This document shows positions 14,963 through 22,356 of a stretch of DNA of 23,686 nucleotides, piece after piece. The notes beneath the pieces are model-generated. The model worked only from the letters and a program-made list of their open reading frames with translations, was not told the origin of the DNA and did no database searches. The position numbers and the translations under genes were made by a program. Location: NCBI GenBank assembly GCA_964524065.1, contig CAZGCB010000031.1:1-23686 (forward strand). The letters are read 5' to 3'. The stretch comes from CAZADA01 sp964524065 (GTDB lineage Bacteria; Pseudomonadota; Alphaproteobacteria; Caulobacterales; Maricaulaceae). Position 1 is the stretch's first letter, and the number at the start of each line of letters is the position of its first letter.

Positions 14963-15641
14963 GTCCACCCCATCCTCCGATATCGCCGCCAATCGCGTCG
15001 CCATTCTAGAGGCGATCGCCGCCCAAGCGCGAGCCGTCGGCCGCAATCCGGCGGACATCGTGCTGACGGCTGTGAGTAAAAAACAGCCGGAGGCTCGCAT
15101 TGAAGCGGCGCTGGCCGCAGGGCAGCGCGTCTTTGGCGAAAACCGCGTGCAGGAGGCGCAGGCCCGCTGGGCCGCCCGTCGCGGGGCGTGGGATGGGCTG
15201 GAGCTGCGGCTGGTGGGCCCGCTGCAAACCAACAAAGTGCGCGACGCGATCGCTCTGTTTGACGTTATTGAGAGCGTCGATCGTCCCAAGCTCGCGGCTG
15301 CGCTGGCGACCGAAGCGGATAAAACCGGCCATCGCCCGCGCGTTTACATTCAAGTAAACACCGGGGAAGAGGCGCAAAAGGCGGGAATCGCGCCGGCCGA
15401 GGCGGACGCCTTCATCGCCGCGGTGCGTGACGATTATGGACTGCGGCTGGAGGGGCTGATGTGCATTCCCCCGGCTGATGAAGAGCCGGCGCTGCATTTC
15501 GCTCTGCTGGCCGACATCGCGGCGCGCCATGGGGTGGCGCAGTTGTCCATGGGCATGAGCGCTGATTTCCGCACGGCCGTGCGCCATGGCTCCACATCCG
15601 TGCGGGTCGGCACGGGCGTGTTCGGCCCCCGGCCCGGCTGA
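14961..15641 (+). CDS. yggS: YggS-family pyridoxal phosphate homeostasis protein
   Basis: The 226-residue length matches the PLPBP family, single-domain alanine-racemase-like barrels that bind PLP and keep B6 vitamers balanced. The PLP lysine is in ADIVLTAVSK (Lys40). Conserved blocks are RVFGENRVQEAQ, LVGPLQTNKVR, VYIQVNTGEEAQKAG, GLMCIPP and LSMGMSADF. The ATG at 14961 fits the family start and overlaps the opposite-strand thiE-like start codon, so its promoter must lie inside that gene. A longer plus-strand frame from 14406 is the antisense shadow of the ThiE-like gene. Confidence 0.95.
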   Translation: MSTPSSDIAANRVAILEAIAAQARAVGRNPADIVLTAVSKKQPEARIEAALAAGQRVFGENRVQEAQARWAARRGAWDGLELRLVGPLQTNKVRDAIALFDVIESVDRPKLAAALATEADKTGHRPRVYIQVNTGEEAQKAGIAPAEADAFIAAVRDDYGLRLEGLMCIPPADEEPALHFALLADIAARHGVAQLSMGMSADFRTAVRHGSTSVRVGTGVFGPRPG

Positions 15642-15671
15642 CGGCGCCCAGCCGGCAGCGATCACCGAAAC

Positions 15672-15713
15672 AAAAAACCCTTGCGGCCAGTCCCCAGACG
15701 GGGCCGCAAGGGT
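15672..15713 (-). terminator. Intrinsic terminator for the minus-strand L,D-transpeptidase gene
   Basis: A perfect 12-bp stem (15677-15688 with 15702-15713, arms ACCCTTGCGGCC/GGCCGCAAGGGT) has a 13-base loop. On the minus strand it is followed directly by a run of six T (complement of AAAAAA at 15672-15677, the first counted T overlapping the stem end). It therefore terminates transcripts from the gene ending at 15837. On the plus strand there is no T-run, but the same hairpin sits 36 bp after yggS and may mark its 3' end. Confidence 0.85.
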
Positions 15714-15836
15714 CGTTGCGCAGCGGCTCCCCAGCCGGCTGAGCTTGACCATAAACTAGACGCCATGCATGACCGGACTGGGGCGGAATCGGATCTTCTC
15801 GGCGCCCAAATCCCCTCAAGCCGGCGCCGTCGCGAC

Positions 15837-16499
15837 TCATTCCCCTAACGGGTTTCCTGCAAGGTTGGCCGTGCGACCATGACGCGCGTGCGGGGCTTCG
15901 GTCTGGACCATGAGGATCGTGTGGCGATCGGCTCGCGCCAAAAGCGCGCGAAGGTGATCCCGCGCGAGGGCGATGCAGCCCTCGGTGGGCTGAAGGGCCT
16001 CAGGCGGCGTGTCGGGCTGAGCGGGCTGTCCGTCCGCGGTTTTGGCGCAGTGCAGGAAAATCGCGCTGCCAAGGCCCGCGCCTCTGGCGGTGCGCTGGGG
16101 CGGGTCATCATTGTGGCCCAGCACCACCAGCAGATCATAAAGCCCATCCGCGCGCTGCATCACTTCATGCCCAGCGGGGTAGGGCCGACGCACGGGCCGG
16201 TTATAGGCGGGATCCTCAGGCGCGTCGCACCACCCATCGTGCGCGCCAATGGGGCGTCGCGGCAGCGCGGTTTGCGGTGCAGCGATGCGATCAGCCCGAT
16301 ACAAGGTGCGCCGCAATGGCCAGGCGCCCAGCGGCGTGGCGCCGTCGCCTTCGCGCTTATCCGCTGCCGCGATGACGCCGCTGCGCCCGAACACACACGG
16401 CGCGGTGCGCGCGCCGTCATCGGTCACGAAGGTCAGGACGCCGCAGCGTGGATCGTCCGCTGACGCCGTCGCCGTGATCTGTGGGGGCTGATCGGCCAT
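15837..16499 (-). CDS. L,D-transpeptidase (YkuD-type) family protein
   Basis: The product has 220 residues from the ATG at 16499; an in-frame ATG at 16514 adds five, and neither has a clear ribosome binding site. The YkuD-type catalytic region appears as GSAIFLHCAK (His) followed by PTEGCIALARDHLRALL with the nucleophilic Cys in EGCIAL. FGRSGVIAAADKREGDGATPLG is the early conserved strand of this small subfamily. L,D-transpeptidases make 3-3 peptidoglycan cross-links or attach proteins to peptidoglycan. Unusually for that role, no signal peptide or membrane anchor is visible. It is divergent from cenR and has an intrinsic terminator downstream. Confidence 0.82.
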   Translation of the reverse strand: MADQPPQITATASADDPRCGVLTFVTDDGARTAPCVFGRSGVIAAADKREGDGATPLGAWPLRRTLYRADRIAAPQTALPRRPIGAHDGWCDAPEDPAYNRPVRRPYPAGHEVMQRADGLYDLLVVLGHNDDPPQRTARGAGLGSAIFLHCAKTADGQPAQPDTPPEALQPTEGCIALARDHLRALLARADRHTILMVQTEAPHARHGRTANLAGNPLGE

Positions 16500-16569
16500 C
16501 TGCTCTGTCGCCATCCGCGTGGCCGCACGGGCATGTGATGCGTCGCGGACAGCGTCGCGGTACGCACAC

Positions 16570-16577
16570 GCTATAAC
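16570..16577 (+). promoter_or_regulatory. Candidate -10 element upstream of cenR
   Basis: GCTATAAC exactly matches the Caulobacter housekeeping -10 consensus GCTANAWC, 141 bases before the cenR ATG. No good -35 element sits at the expected distance, so support is partial. The 219-bp divergent gap contains no gene. Confidence 0.35.
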
Positions 16578-16718
16578 AGCCTCACGCCCGATAACAGGCG
16601 CATGTTGGCATGATCCGCCGCGGGCCTGTGCGTGGAGCTTCGACGCAGGGCGCGCTGGCCTCACGCGCCAAATCGTGGAAACTGCGCACCAGCACGCCAC
16701 CTTGCCAGGAGCTGAGCC

Positions 16719-17405
16719 ATGGCCGCCCTCAAAACCGTTTTGATCGTCGATGATGATGAGGATTTGCGCGCCGCCTTGGTCGATCAGTTCGATTTGTATG
16801 ACGAGTTCACCGTCCACACCGCGGCCGACGCGACCAGCGGCGTGTCCGAAGCCAAGGATGGGCGGGTGGATTTGATCATCCTCGATGTGGACTTGCCGGA
16901 CATGGATGGCCGTGAGGCTTGCAAATTGATGCGCAAGAACGGCGTGCGCTCGCCCATCATTATGCTGACCGCTCAGGACACCGACGCCGATCAGGTGCTG
17001 GGCCTGGAGGCCGGAGCCAATGATTACGTGGCCAAGCCGTTTAAATTCCAGGTGTTGTTGGCGCGCGTACGCGCCCATTTGCGCAGCCATGAAGCCAGCG
17101 AAGACGCCATCTTCCAGGTGGGTCCCTACGAGTTCCGGCCCGCGATGAAGCTACTGGTCACCGAAGATGATAAAAAGGTGCGTTTGACCGAGAAAGAAAC
17201 CAACATTTTGAAGTATCTTTACCGCGCCGGCCCGAAAGCCGTCGGCCGCGAAGAGCTTTTGGAAGAAGTCTGGGGCTATAATTCCGGTGTCACCACCCAC
17301 ACGCTGGAAACCCATGTCTATCGCCTGCGTCAGAAAATCGAGCCCGACCCCTCCAACGCCCGCCTTTTGGTCACTGAGGCCGGCGGTTATCGCCTCGTGC
17401 CGTAA
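16719..17405 (+). CDS. cenR: OmpR-family response regulator, CenR-like
   Basis: The 228-residue protein has a receiver domain with acidic pocket DDD at residues 11-13, phosphoacceptor Asp56 in LIILDVDLPDMDG, Thr84 and Lys106. The C-terminal winged helix contains VWGYNSGVTTHTLETHVYRLRQKIE and ends TEAGGYRLVP. CenR is the essential envelope regulator of Caulobacter, controlled by the histidine kinase CenK encoded elsewhere; as in Caulobacter, no kinase gene is next to it. The symbol rests on sequence resemblance and on the neighbourhood, not on an alignment. AGGAG precedes the ATG at good spacing. Its neighbours encode an L,D-transpeptidase, an outer-membrane-type barrel and membrane proteins, fitting an envelope role. 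Confidence 0.85.
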   Translation: MAALKTVLIVDDDEDLRAALVDQFDLYDEFTVHTAADATSGVSEAKDGRVDLIILDVDLPDMDGREACKLMRKNGVRSPIIMLTAQDTDADQVLGLEAGANDYVAKPFKFQVLLARVRAHLRSHEASEDAIFQVGPYEFRPAMKLLVTEDDKKVRLTEKETNILKYLYRAGPKAVGREELLEEVWGYNSGVTTHTLETHVYRLRQKIEPDPSNARLLVTEAGGYRLVP

Positions 17406-17456
17406 GGGCTGGAGCGCCGGCCCACGCGCGCGCCGCGCGCCACAGGGGGCGCGGCC

Positions 17457-17696
17457 ATGAGCGGGTGGCTCCTCGCGGTGATCGTCATCGGCGCCATTGC
17501 GATCATCGAGTCGGGGCGCCGTGCTGCGGGGCCCAGCCTTTTGACGCTGATTGGGGCGTTTTTCGTCGCCATGGTGCTGAAGGGCGTCGTCTTGCGGCTA
17601 TTGATGTTGGGTGGATTTGTTTACGGCCTTTATGCGCTGATCCGATATGCGCCGGAGTTGGCGCCGGCGGCCTGCGTGGCCGGATATTTGTGTTAA
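17457..17696 (+). CDS. Small two-helix membrane protein, unrecognised
   Basis: The 79-residue product has hydrophobic segments at about residues 3-17 and 27-62, the latter long enough for two helices, with a short GRRAAG basic loop between. I recognise no family. It lies 51 bp after cenR and 42 bp before the barrel gene on the same strand, so it may be in their transcript. The ribosome binding site is weak (GGGGGCG). Hydrophobic bias that is consistent along the frame supports a real gene. Confidence 0.6.
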   Translation: MSGWLLAVIVIGAIAIIESGRRAAGPSLLTLIGAFFVAMVLKGVVLRLLMLGGFVYGLYALIRYAPELAPAACVAGYLC

Positions 17697-17738
17697 GCAA
17701 ACGCGGCCCATGGGGGCGACGCGCGAAGGGGGTCGGAC

Positions 17739-18482
17739 ATGCGTCAAAACATATCCATAGTCTTAGCGGGCGCTTTGGCGACGGCGGGCCTCGCCCTTGC
17801 GGCGCCAAGCCACGCCCAAAACACCAGCGGCGTGTTCAGCCCCTCCGTGCGCGCGGATGATCGCAGCGCGCAGTATCGCGGCGCGTTCACACCCGGCGAG
17901 GATGGCGGCGACGCCCGTCACGCCCATCGCGTCCATTATCAGCACGCCCTCAACGACTCGCTGCGCTGGCGCGTGCTGGCGCAGTTCCGCGATCCCGGCG
18001 AAGGTGATGTCGAGTACCAATACGCCCAGGGCGAACTGCTGTGGCAGGTCCGCGAACGCGGCGATGGCGTGTGGGCCAGCGCGTTGCGGTTTGATCTGCG
18101 CCTCACGGAGGGTGGCGACTCCCCCGATTTTCTGCGCGTATCCACCACCAATCAGTTCGACGTGTCGGACACCTGGCATGTGCGCGCTTTGCTGTTGGCG
18201 ACGCGTGACATCAGCGATGATCCGCGCGACGGGGTGGCGTTGGAGACCCGTTTCAGCCTCACGGCGGATATCGGCGGCGGCCGCCGTTTCGGCGCCGAGA
18301 CGTTCAATCGCCTCGGCCGCAGCGACGACATCCAACCGTTTGACGAACAACGCCACACCGTCGGGCCGGTGTTGAGCGGGCGTTTGGCGCCCCAATGGGG
18401 CTATCAAGTGGGCGCGCTGTTCGGCGTGACCGACACCGCGCGCGATCAAGACTACCGTTTCTGGCTCGTCCGCCGGTTCTAA
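17739..18482 (+). CDS. Putative outer-membrane beta-barrel protein
   Basis: The 247-residue product has a signal peptide MRQNISIVLAGALATAGLALA cleaved near SHA-Q (residue 26). The mature part alternates short amphipathic strands with Asp/Gly-rich turns (for example LRWRVLAQF, ALRFDLRLT, FSLTADIGGGRRFGAETF, WGYQVGALFGV) and ends in WLVRRF with a C-terminal aromatic residue, the usual BAM-recognised end of outer-membrane barrels. No named family was recognised. AAGGGGG lies before the ATG. It sits 333 bp downstream of cenR, possibly as part of the same envelope locus. Confidence 0.7.
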   Translation: MRQNISIVLAGALATAGLALAAPSHAQNTSGVFSPSVRADDRSAQYRGAFTPGEDGGDARHAHRVHYQHALNDSLRWRVLAQFRDPGEGDVEYQYAQGELLWQVRERGDGVWASALRFDLRLTEGGDSPDFLRVSTTNQFDVSDTWHVRALLLATRDISDDPRDGVALETRFSLTADIGGGRRFGAETFNRLGRSDDIQPFDEQRHTVGPVLSGRLAPQWGYQVGALFGVTDTARDQDYRFWLVRRF

Positions 18483-18536
18483 CGCCGGTCGTGAGGGGGG
18501 CGAAGCGGCGGCGATGACGAGGGGGGCGGATCCGAC

Positions 18537-19679
18537 ATGCAGGCTCCGCATGTAGCGGCGGGCGCGCCGTCTCAGCCGGCGCCGTGGGCCGCCGCCGGCG
18601 GCGCGCTCGCTGTCGCATTCCTGGTGTTGGCGGCCTTCGCGTGGTTTTGGGTCGCGCGCGACGGGACGTTTGTCGGCGCCATTTTCTTAGTGAACCAGTG
18701 TGCGCAGCTGTTGGATGGACAGAAGATTCTCGCCGACGCCACATGGGTCTGCGAGTCGCTGCTCAGCCCGATGCTGATGGATGTGGTGACGACAGAAGTC
18801 TCGCTCGCCACCTATAAGCGCTATGCGGTCGGTGTCCTGATCGTGTGCGTCTTCGCGTTCAGCGCGTTGGTCTATGCCGCCGTGCGGGACGTGATCTTGG
18901 CGGCGGCGGCGGTTTTGGGAACCCATGCTGTGTTCACCCTCAATTGGTGGGTGGGCTACGCCGACCCGGTCACCATGGTGATGCTGGCGGGGCTGTATCT
19001 CAGCCTGTTGCGGGGATGGCGCTGGGCGGGCTTTGCGTTCGGCCTCGCCGCCGGCGTGACCCATGCTCCGGCGGCGTTTTTCGGGTTGTGCGTCATCAGC
19101 ATTGTGCTGCTGCGCCCGCGGTGGTCAGACGTGATCCTCGCCAGTCTGGCCTTGGGTGGTTTGGTTTTGGGCGCGGCCTTTGTCAGCGTCTATCTGCTGT
19201 CCACCCATGGGCCCGGCGTATCGCGCGCGTCCTATGTCCTGCAAGGTGTGGCGGCGACGACATGGGGCGGCCTGATGGCGTTCCCCGCGGCCTATCTGGC
19301 GAGCCCGTTGCGGCTGTGGACCATGGCGCTGATCGGGTGGTCGTGGCGGATGCAGCTGCGCATCCTGGCGGCGTTCGCCCTTGTGCTGGTCACGGGCCTC
19401 TTGGCGCTCGATCAAAGCCGCATCATGAGCGTGGTCGGTTTCCCGCTAGCGCTCCATTTGGCGGCGCAGTGGCGTACGCATCCTTGGTTTGGGCGCTGGC
19501 CGTGGGCGGTGCGCAGCGGCGTGTTGGCGGTGGCGGTCCTGGTGTCGGTCGCGGGGCCGGCGGGCCATGTGTGGGAAGCGCGGTATTATGGCGAGCATCC
19601 GTTTACGACGGTGATTTTGGACGACGTGTTTCCCGGCTGGGCCGGCCGGGATCAGCCCTCGATCACGCCGTGGCCTTAA
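18537..19679 (+). CDS. Polytopic membrane protein of unknown function
   Basis: The 380-residue protein is mostly hydrophobic, with roughly nine predicted membrane segments (about residues 20-41, 97-115, 120-145, 150-185, 195-225, 245-265, 275-300 and 330-345, some holding two). Overall layout resembles GT-C-type glycosyltransferase-like membrane proteins, but the usual acidic loop motif is not clear, so I do not assign it. The segment LLALDQSRIMSVVGFPLAL could be a functional loop. A 10-base repeat GAGGGGGGCG occurs twice upstream (18493-18502, 18519-18528); the nearer copy can act as ribosome binding site. Its stop codon overlaps the convergent xth stop. Confidence 0.75.
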   Translation: MQAPHVAAGAPSQPAPWAAAGGALAVAFLVLAAFAWFWVARDGTFVGAIFLVNQCAQLLDGQKILADATWVCESLLSPMLMDVVTTEVSLATYKRYAVGVLIVCVFAFSALVYAAVRDVILAAAAVLGTHAVFTLNWWVGYADPVTMVMLAGLYLSLLRGWRWAGFAFGLAAGVTHAPAAFFGLCVISIVLLRPRWSDVILASLALGGLVLGAAFVSVYLLSTHGPGVSRASYVLQGVAATTWGGLMAFPAAYLASPLRLWTMALIGWSWRMQLRILAAFALVLVTGLLALDQSRIMSVVGFPLALHLAAQWRTHPWFGRWPWAVRSGVLAVAVLVSVAGPAGHVWEARYYGEHPFTTVILDDVFPGWAGRDQPSITPWP

Positions 19680-20491
19680 AGACGAAAGCGCGCCACCACG
19701 GGGATGTGATCGGACGGCTTGTCCCAATCGCGGGTGTGATCCCGCACCTGTAACGCGCCATCGTCCACGTGAAAGTGGGCCGCCAGGGGCGGGGAGGCCC
19801 AGATGTGGTCCAGCCGCCGCCCACGGTTGGACTTACGCCAGTCGCGCGCGCGATAACTCCACCAGCTATAGACCTTTTGCGGCTCTGGGATCGCGGCGCG
19901 CACCACATCGACAAAGCCGCCGGCCTCCTGAGCGCGCAAAAGCCCCTCCGTCTCCACCGGCGTGTGGCTGACCACATTCAGGAGTTGTTTATGGCTCCAG
20001 ACGTCGAACGCGCTCGGCGCGATGTTCAGATCGCCGGTGATCAGCGCCGGTTGTTGCGCGAAGCGGTCGCAGTTCTGTTCGAAGTAAGCGCGCATGCGCT
20101 CGATGAAATTCAATTTATGGGCGAATTTCTCATTGAGGGCCGGATCCGGCTCATCACCGCCGGCGGGGACATAGTAATTATGGATCTCAACGCCCTGGGC
20201 CTGCGCCACCACCACGCGCGGATGCTGGTTCATGCAGTGATCGGGCGCCGGGCGCGCCGTGAGCGTGTGCTTGGAGACAATGGCGACGCCGTGCTGACCG
20301 CCCTTACCGTTCAGTGCGTGGTGCGGATAGCCGGCATCGGCCAGCGCCTTCGCGGGAAAGGCGTCGTTGGAGCACTTGGTTTCCTGCAGGCACAACACAT
20401 CGGGCGCGGCTTCCGCTAAGAAGCGCGTCACCTGCGCGATGCGCAACCGCACGGAGTTGATGTTCCAAGTCGCGACGGAGAAACCAGACAT
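19676..20491 (-). CDS. xth: Exodeoxyribonuclease III (AP endonuclease)
   Basis: The 271-residue protein of the EEP nuclease fold acts in base excision repair, cutting at abasic sites and degrading 3' ends. Visible motifs are TWNINSVRLR at residues 8-17, CLQETKC with the metal-binding Glu, NYYVPAGG, ALITGDLNIAP with the catalytic Asp and Asn, RRLDHIWAS and the terminal SDHIPVVARF with the catalytic His. Length and order are normal for Xth. It follows the unrecognised 214-residue gene and lolA on the same strand; lolA–xth proximity is common in alphaproteobacteria. The stop shares two bases with that of the convergent membrane protein gene. Confidence 0.96.
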   Translation of the reverse strand: MSGFSVATWNINSVRLRIAQVTRFLAEAAPDVLCLQETKCSNDAFPAKALADAGYPHHALNGKGGQHGVAIVSKHTLTARPAPDHCMNQHPRVVVAQAQGVEIHNYYVPAGGDEPDPALNEKFAHKLNFIERMRAYFEQNCDRFAQQPALITGDLNIAPSAFDVWSHKQLLNVVSHTPVETEGLLRAQEAGGFVDVVRAAIPEPQKVYSWWSYRARDWRKSNRGRRLDHIWASPPLAAHFHVDDGALQVRDHTRDWDKPSDHIPVVARFRL

Positions 20492-20570
20492 GGCCGCGAT
20501 CTAGCGCGCTTTCGATGTGGGAGGGAAGCACCCAAGCGCCGACGCGGGACGCCAGCCGTCCGGTGGGCGG

Positions 20571-21215
20571 CTAGAGCACGTTGAGGGTGCGCCCCGCGAG
20601 GCCAAGGGGCCAGCGCCCGCGCGCGTACAACTGGTGGCGGGCGTAAAACGGATGCTCCGCCGCGTCATCGGCGTCATCGGCGGCGATCAAAGCTAACGCA
20701 GCCCCATGGGCGGCTTGCACTGCGCCGCCGACGGCCGCATTGAGCAGCTCCACATCCGCATCCGCGTCGCCAAGGGCGGCCGCATCCTCGACGCCCAGCT
20801 TGGCCGCGCCGGAGGCTTTGTCCGCGACGAGGGCGAGCGCCACGCGCAGCCCCTCTTCCTCGATGACGGCGAGAGCGTCCGCGGTCAGCGCCGCGCGCGC
20901 CATCTCCTCCGCCTCCCAGCCTTGGGGATCCACATCATGCGTCAGCGCCGCCTCGGCCGCATCGCGCCAGTCGCCCAGCAGAGCCGGCTCGGCGTCTGGA
21001 AAGCCCAAACCATCCAGAAAGTGACGCGCCGCAATGGTATCTTGGGCGTCGAGCGGCTCGCCCAAACGACCGAAATACGCTGTGCGGTCGAGGGCGGCCG
21101 CGAAGGCGCGGGCCCTCTGCAGCCGCGGCAGCTCGCGCAGCATCAACGCGTACTCATCTTCATGGGAAGGCAGGGCGCGCGGCCCCTGAGGGAAAGGCTC
21201 GGAATCATCAGTCAT
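20571..21215 (-). CDS. Conserved-looking soluble protein of unknown function
   Basis: The 214-residue product from the ATG at 21215 is rich in Ala and acidic residues, has no signal peptide and no membrane segment, and is probably all-helical. A frame open to 21338 would cover the structured leader and is Arg/Pro-rich, so the shorter start is preferred. Segments such as RTAYFGRLGEPLDAQDTIAARHFLDGLGFPDAEP and AEHPFYARHQLYARGRWPLGL look like constrained protein sequence. I do not recognise a family. It sits between lolA and xth on the same strand. Confidence 0.7.
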   Translation of the reverse strand: MTDDSEPFPQGPRALPSHEDEYALMLRELPRLQRARAFAAALDRTAYFGRLGEPLDAQDTIAARHFLDGLGFPDAEPALLGDWRDAAEAALTHDVDPQGWEAEEMARAALTADALAVIEEEGLRVALALVADKASGAAKLGVEDAAALGDADADVELLNAAVGGAVQAAHGAALALIAADDADDAAEHPFYARHQLYARGRWPLGLAGRTLNVL

Positions 21216-21501
21216 GGCGGACCTGTCAGACCGTGTCGAACGTGGCGGCCACTTACGAAAGCGGGCGCCTGACCGAGAGGGGGGGTCGGCCAGGCGCCCT
21301 TCGCGCTCCGAGAAGCGCGCGCCGGGAGGGGATAGCACCGGCGCGGCTGCAAACGCGGATAACCGGCCCTGACAGCGGGGGGACGACGTAGGGCCCCGTG
21401 TCTGCAGCTTGCTGTATCATAGTGGCAACAGCCTTCACAAAAATCAAGCGTTGGGACATTACGATCTTGTAGGTGTCTGCCAGGCCACGCGACTCACCCA
21501 C
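21216..21501 (-). other. Structured GC-rich leader between lolA and the 214-residue gene
   Basis: No gene is supported in this 286-bp gap. On the minus strand TATGAT (21421-21416) is a possible -10 box without a good -35. Downstream of it are several C-rich patches and a strong hairpin at 21263..21299: 14-bp arms with a single G-U position and a C7-containing loop. There is no T-run, so lolA termination is not clearly encoded here. Confidence 0.5.
21263..21299 (-). repeat. 14-bp-arm hairpin with C-rich loop
   Basis: Arms 21263-21276 and 21286-21299 pair at 13 of 14 positions, the exception being a wobble or mismatch. The 9-base loop reads CCCCCCCTC on the minus strand, which could pair with purine-rich Shine-Dalgarno sequences. 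It lies in the likely 5' leader of the 214-residue gene. Confidence 0.55.
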
Positions 21502-22302
21502 TTATCGCAGGCCTTGCGGCCGCTCCGAACGCGTGACGCGAAACAGCCGGCGGTTCAACCGCATGTCCCGCTCGGGATTGAGGAGGGTCGTACGGGTGAG
21601 AAGGCCCGCCGCGTCCAACACCTCCCAGGCTTTTAAGTCCAGGGATCCCGCCGTTTCGTCGAACAGCAGTGTCAACAGCCCGTCCACTTCGCCCTTGGGG
21701 TCGCGCAAATTGATCGCGACCTCCCCATTGCCGGCGGAGACATAGGTCACCAGCGCGTCGCGTCGCAAATCGACATCGTTTTTCACGAAGAGGTGAAGCG
21801 GCGTCGCCCGCAACGCCACCTCATCCGACTGTCCCAATTCGGGATAGCTCAGCTCCACAATCGAGCCGTCGGACACCACCGCAGCCGGGTCCACATGGGG
21901 CGGGTCATAATCGAAGCGAAAGCGCCCGGGCCGATCCAGATACATCATGCCCTCGGCCGACAGCACCGTGCGGCGCTCGCCCGTGTCCACCACTTCCTGC
22001 ACGAAGCGCGCGCGCACGGTGTCCACCTCATTCAAGTAAGCGTCGATGCGATCCACCAGCGCGGCCGCTTGCGGCGTAAAAGGCGCATCCGCCGAGGAGG
22101 GGGCGAAGGAGAAGCCGCTGGCCGTCAGCCGCTCCAATTCCTCAGCCGAGAGGGCGGGCGCCGCTGCGCCGTCCTGTGCATACGCCGCCATCGAGGCCGG
22201 CGCGCAGGTGAAAGCTAAAGCCGCAACGCAATGACGAAGAGCGGCGGCGCAACGGGCGAGGGCGCCGCGGTGCAGGGGCGTGACCAAGTTCATATCTGTC
22301 AT
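21502..22302 (-). CDS. lolA: Outer-membrane lipoprotein carrier protein LolA
   Basis: The 266-residue product has a long N-terminal signal region (hydrophobic about residues 21-40, cleavage near AYA-Q). The mature LolA domain begins LVDRIDAYLNEVDTVRARFVQE and contains SAEGMMYLDRPGRFRFDYDPP, a classic LolA strand pair, then DGSIVELSYPELGQ and VAINLRDPKGEVDGLLTLLFDE. LolA ferries lipoproteins across the periplasm from LolCDE to the outer membrane; LptE and the DUF3576 protein encoded in this window would be clients. Either ATG, 22302 or 22293, could be used, and neither has a strong ribosome binding site. Confidence 0.92.
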   Translation of the reverse strand: MTDMNLVTPLHRGALARCAAALRHCVAALAFTCAPASMAAYAQDGAAAPALSAEELERLTASGFSFAPSSADAPFTPQAAALVDRIDAYLNEVDTVRARFVQEVVDTGERRTVLSAEGMMYLDRPGRFRFDYDPPHVDPAAVVSDGSIVELSYPELGQSDEVALRATPLHLFVKNDVDLRRDALVTYVSAGNGEVAINLRDPKGEVDGLLTLLFDETAGSLDLKAWEVLDAAGLLTRTTLLNPERDMRLNRRLFRVTRSERPQGLR

Positions 22303-22356
22303 ACCGTGAAGATGCGTTCTGGACGGGCGGACGCCAAGGGGCGCCCGCTGCGGATA

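Noticed and set aside
16515..17090. Long minus-strand extension of the L,D-transpeptidase frame to 17090
   Set aside because: It overlaps cenR on the opposite strand and has no domain resemblance; the transpeptidase domain begins near 16450.
19762..19779. CACGTGAAA sequence in xth, considered as parS
   Set aside because: Only about 11 of 16 bases match and the outer arms are not palindromic; it lies in an ordinary coding region. A chance match is likely.
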